A stretch of DNA of 64,000 nt from an uncultured Opitutia bacterium (GTDB lineage Bacteria > Verrucomicrobiota > Verrucomicrobiia > Opitutales > Opitutaceae), in NCBI GenBank assembly GCA_903881475.1, contig CAIRTK010000064.1:62001-126000 (forward strand), given 5' to 3'. The stretch's first letter is position 1, and every line of letters starts with the position of its first letter. Below the pieces are notes generated by a model. It searched no databases. It was not told the origin of the DNA and saw only the letters and a program-made list of their open reading frames with translations. A program made the position numbers and the translations under genes. This document shows, one piece after another, positions 63,742 through 64,000 of the stretch.

Positions 63742-64000
63742 ATGCACCGTTGGACCGCCTGCCTTGCCCTGACCCTGGCCTTTGCCGGCTTCGCCGCTGG
63801 CGCCGATGAACCGGCCGCGGCCGAGCCGGGCGTGCCGCCCCTGCTGTACGATGCGCTGGGAAAACTGGCGCAGGACTTCGACCGCTGGGCCTACACGGAG
63901 ACGGTTCAGGTCATGGATGAGCACGGCGTGTCCAAGTCCGAGACGGTCGTTCGATTTGACCCGTCCAGGCCCTATGCGGAGCAATACCAACCGCTGAAGA
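63742..64000 (+). CDS. Secreted protein, N-terminal part (runs off window)
   Basis: 86 codons visible from ATG 63742, 50 bp after pckG. Signal peptide WTACLALTLAFAGFAAG, then a polar, aromatic-rich start (LLYDALGKLAQDFDRWAYTE, VVRFDPSRPYAEQYQPLK). Not recognised from this fragment. Confidence 0.75.
   Translation, partial: MHRWTACLALTLAFAGFAAGADEPAAAEPGVPPLLYDALGKLAQDFDRWAYTETVQVMDEHGVSKSETVVRFDPSRPYAEQYQPLK

Overview
The window looks like chromosomal DNA of a high-GC Gram-negative bacterium of the Verrucomicrobiota, most probably Opitutaceae. This is inference from gene content: a TonB receptor with a short coiled-coil N-terminus, a Na+/solute symporter with a fused N-terminal propeller-like domain, DUF6807/PmoA-like, GH127 and DUF3299 proteins, a GTP-type PEP carboxykinase and many secreted carbohydrate-active enzymes. 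No rRNA, tRNA, CRISPR array, integrase or transposase was seen. Because of the high GC, most long ORFs on the opposite strand are shadows.

Layout. 0-5.6 kb: asnS (cut by the window edge), a lower-GC stretch with two unrecognised small genes, a YXWGXW-type lipoprotein, a tetR-SDR pair with two matching operator-like palindromes, and an HDOD regulator. 5.6-9.3 kb: prpB-prpC-prpD for the methylcitrate cycle (minus strand). 9.5-11.4 kb: an ABC ATPase/permease pair of the MacB/LolCDE type. 11.5-16.7 kb: a TonB-dependent receptor, a LacI regulator and a sugar isomerase-like TIM barrel (minus strand). 16.8-37.3 kb: a 14-gene, all-plus-strand, tightly packed run for glycan use. It holds three copies of a secreted pair (a heparinase-like alpha/alpha-toroid protein plus a six-Asp-box beta-propeller), with GH78 alpha-L-rhamnosidase, DUF6807, an exported PLP-fold protein, GH51, GH127, an M28 peptidase, a cyanophycinase-like S51 protein and a GH43 enzyme. 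37.3-44 kb (minus): mutarotase-like protein, a small secreted protein, ABC exporter, Gfo/Idh/MocA oxidoreductase and sugar symporter. 44.1-49.9 kb: a ferritin-like diiron protein, a PhyH-type dioxygenase diverging from an AraC regulator, and a large glycosidase-like protein of unclear family. 50-54.1 kb (plus): Zn-alcohol dehydrogenase, SDR, 2-hydroxyacid dehydrogenase and lactonase-like amidohydrolase, which together resemble an oxidative route for sugars or deoxysugars. 54.2-64 kb: GNAT, DUF2007, a membrane protein, a 1070-residue heparinase II/III-like protein, DUF3299, tandem ACT domains, a CDF transporter, a 55-aa membrane protein absent from the ORF track, a YCII-domain protein, pckG and the start of a secreted protein.

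How the genes may work together (inference): a rhamnose- and L-arabinose-rich plant-type glycan, possibly attached to protein, would be cut by the secreted toroid/propeller pairs and peptidase. Products would enter through the TonB receptor and symporter, be trimmed by GH78/GH51/GH127/GH43, and flow into oxidative and central metabolism (prp genes, PEPCK).

A second theme is that most intergenic gaps after about 7 kb carry an imperfect inverted-repeat element built from short near-periodic words. Several unrelated sequence families are present, and two of them occur more than once in this window.
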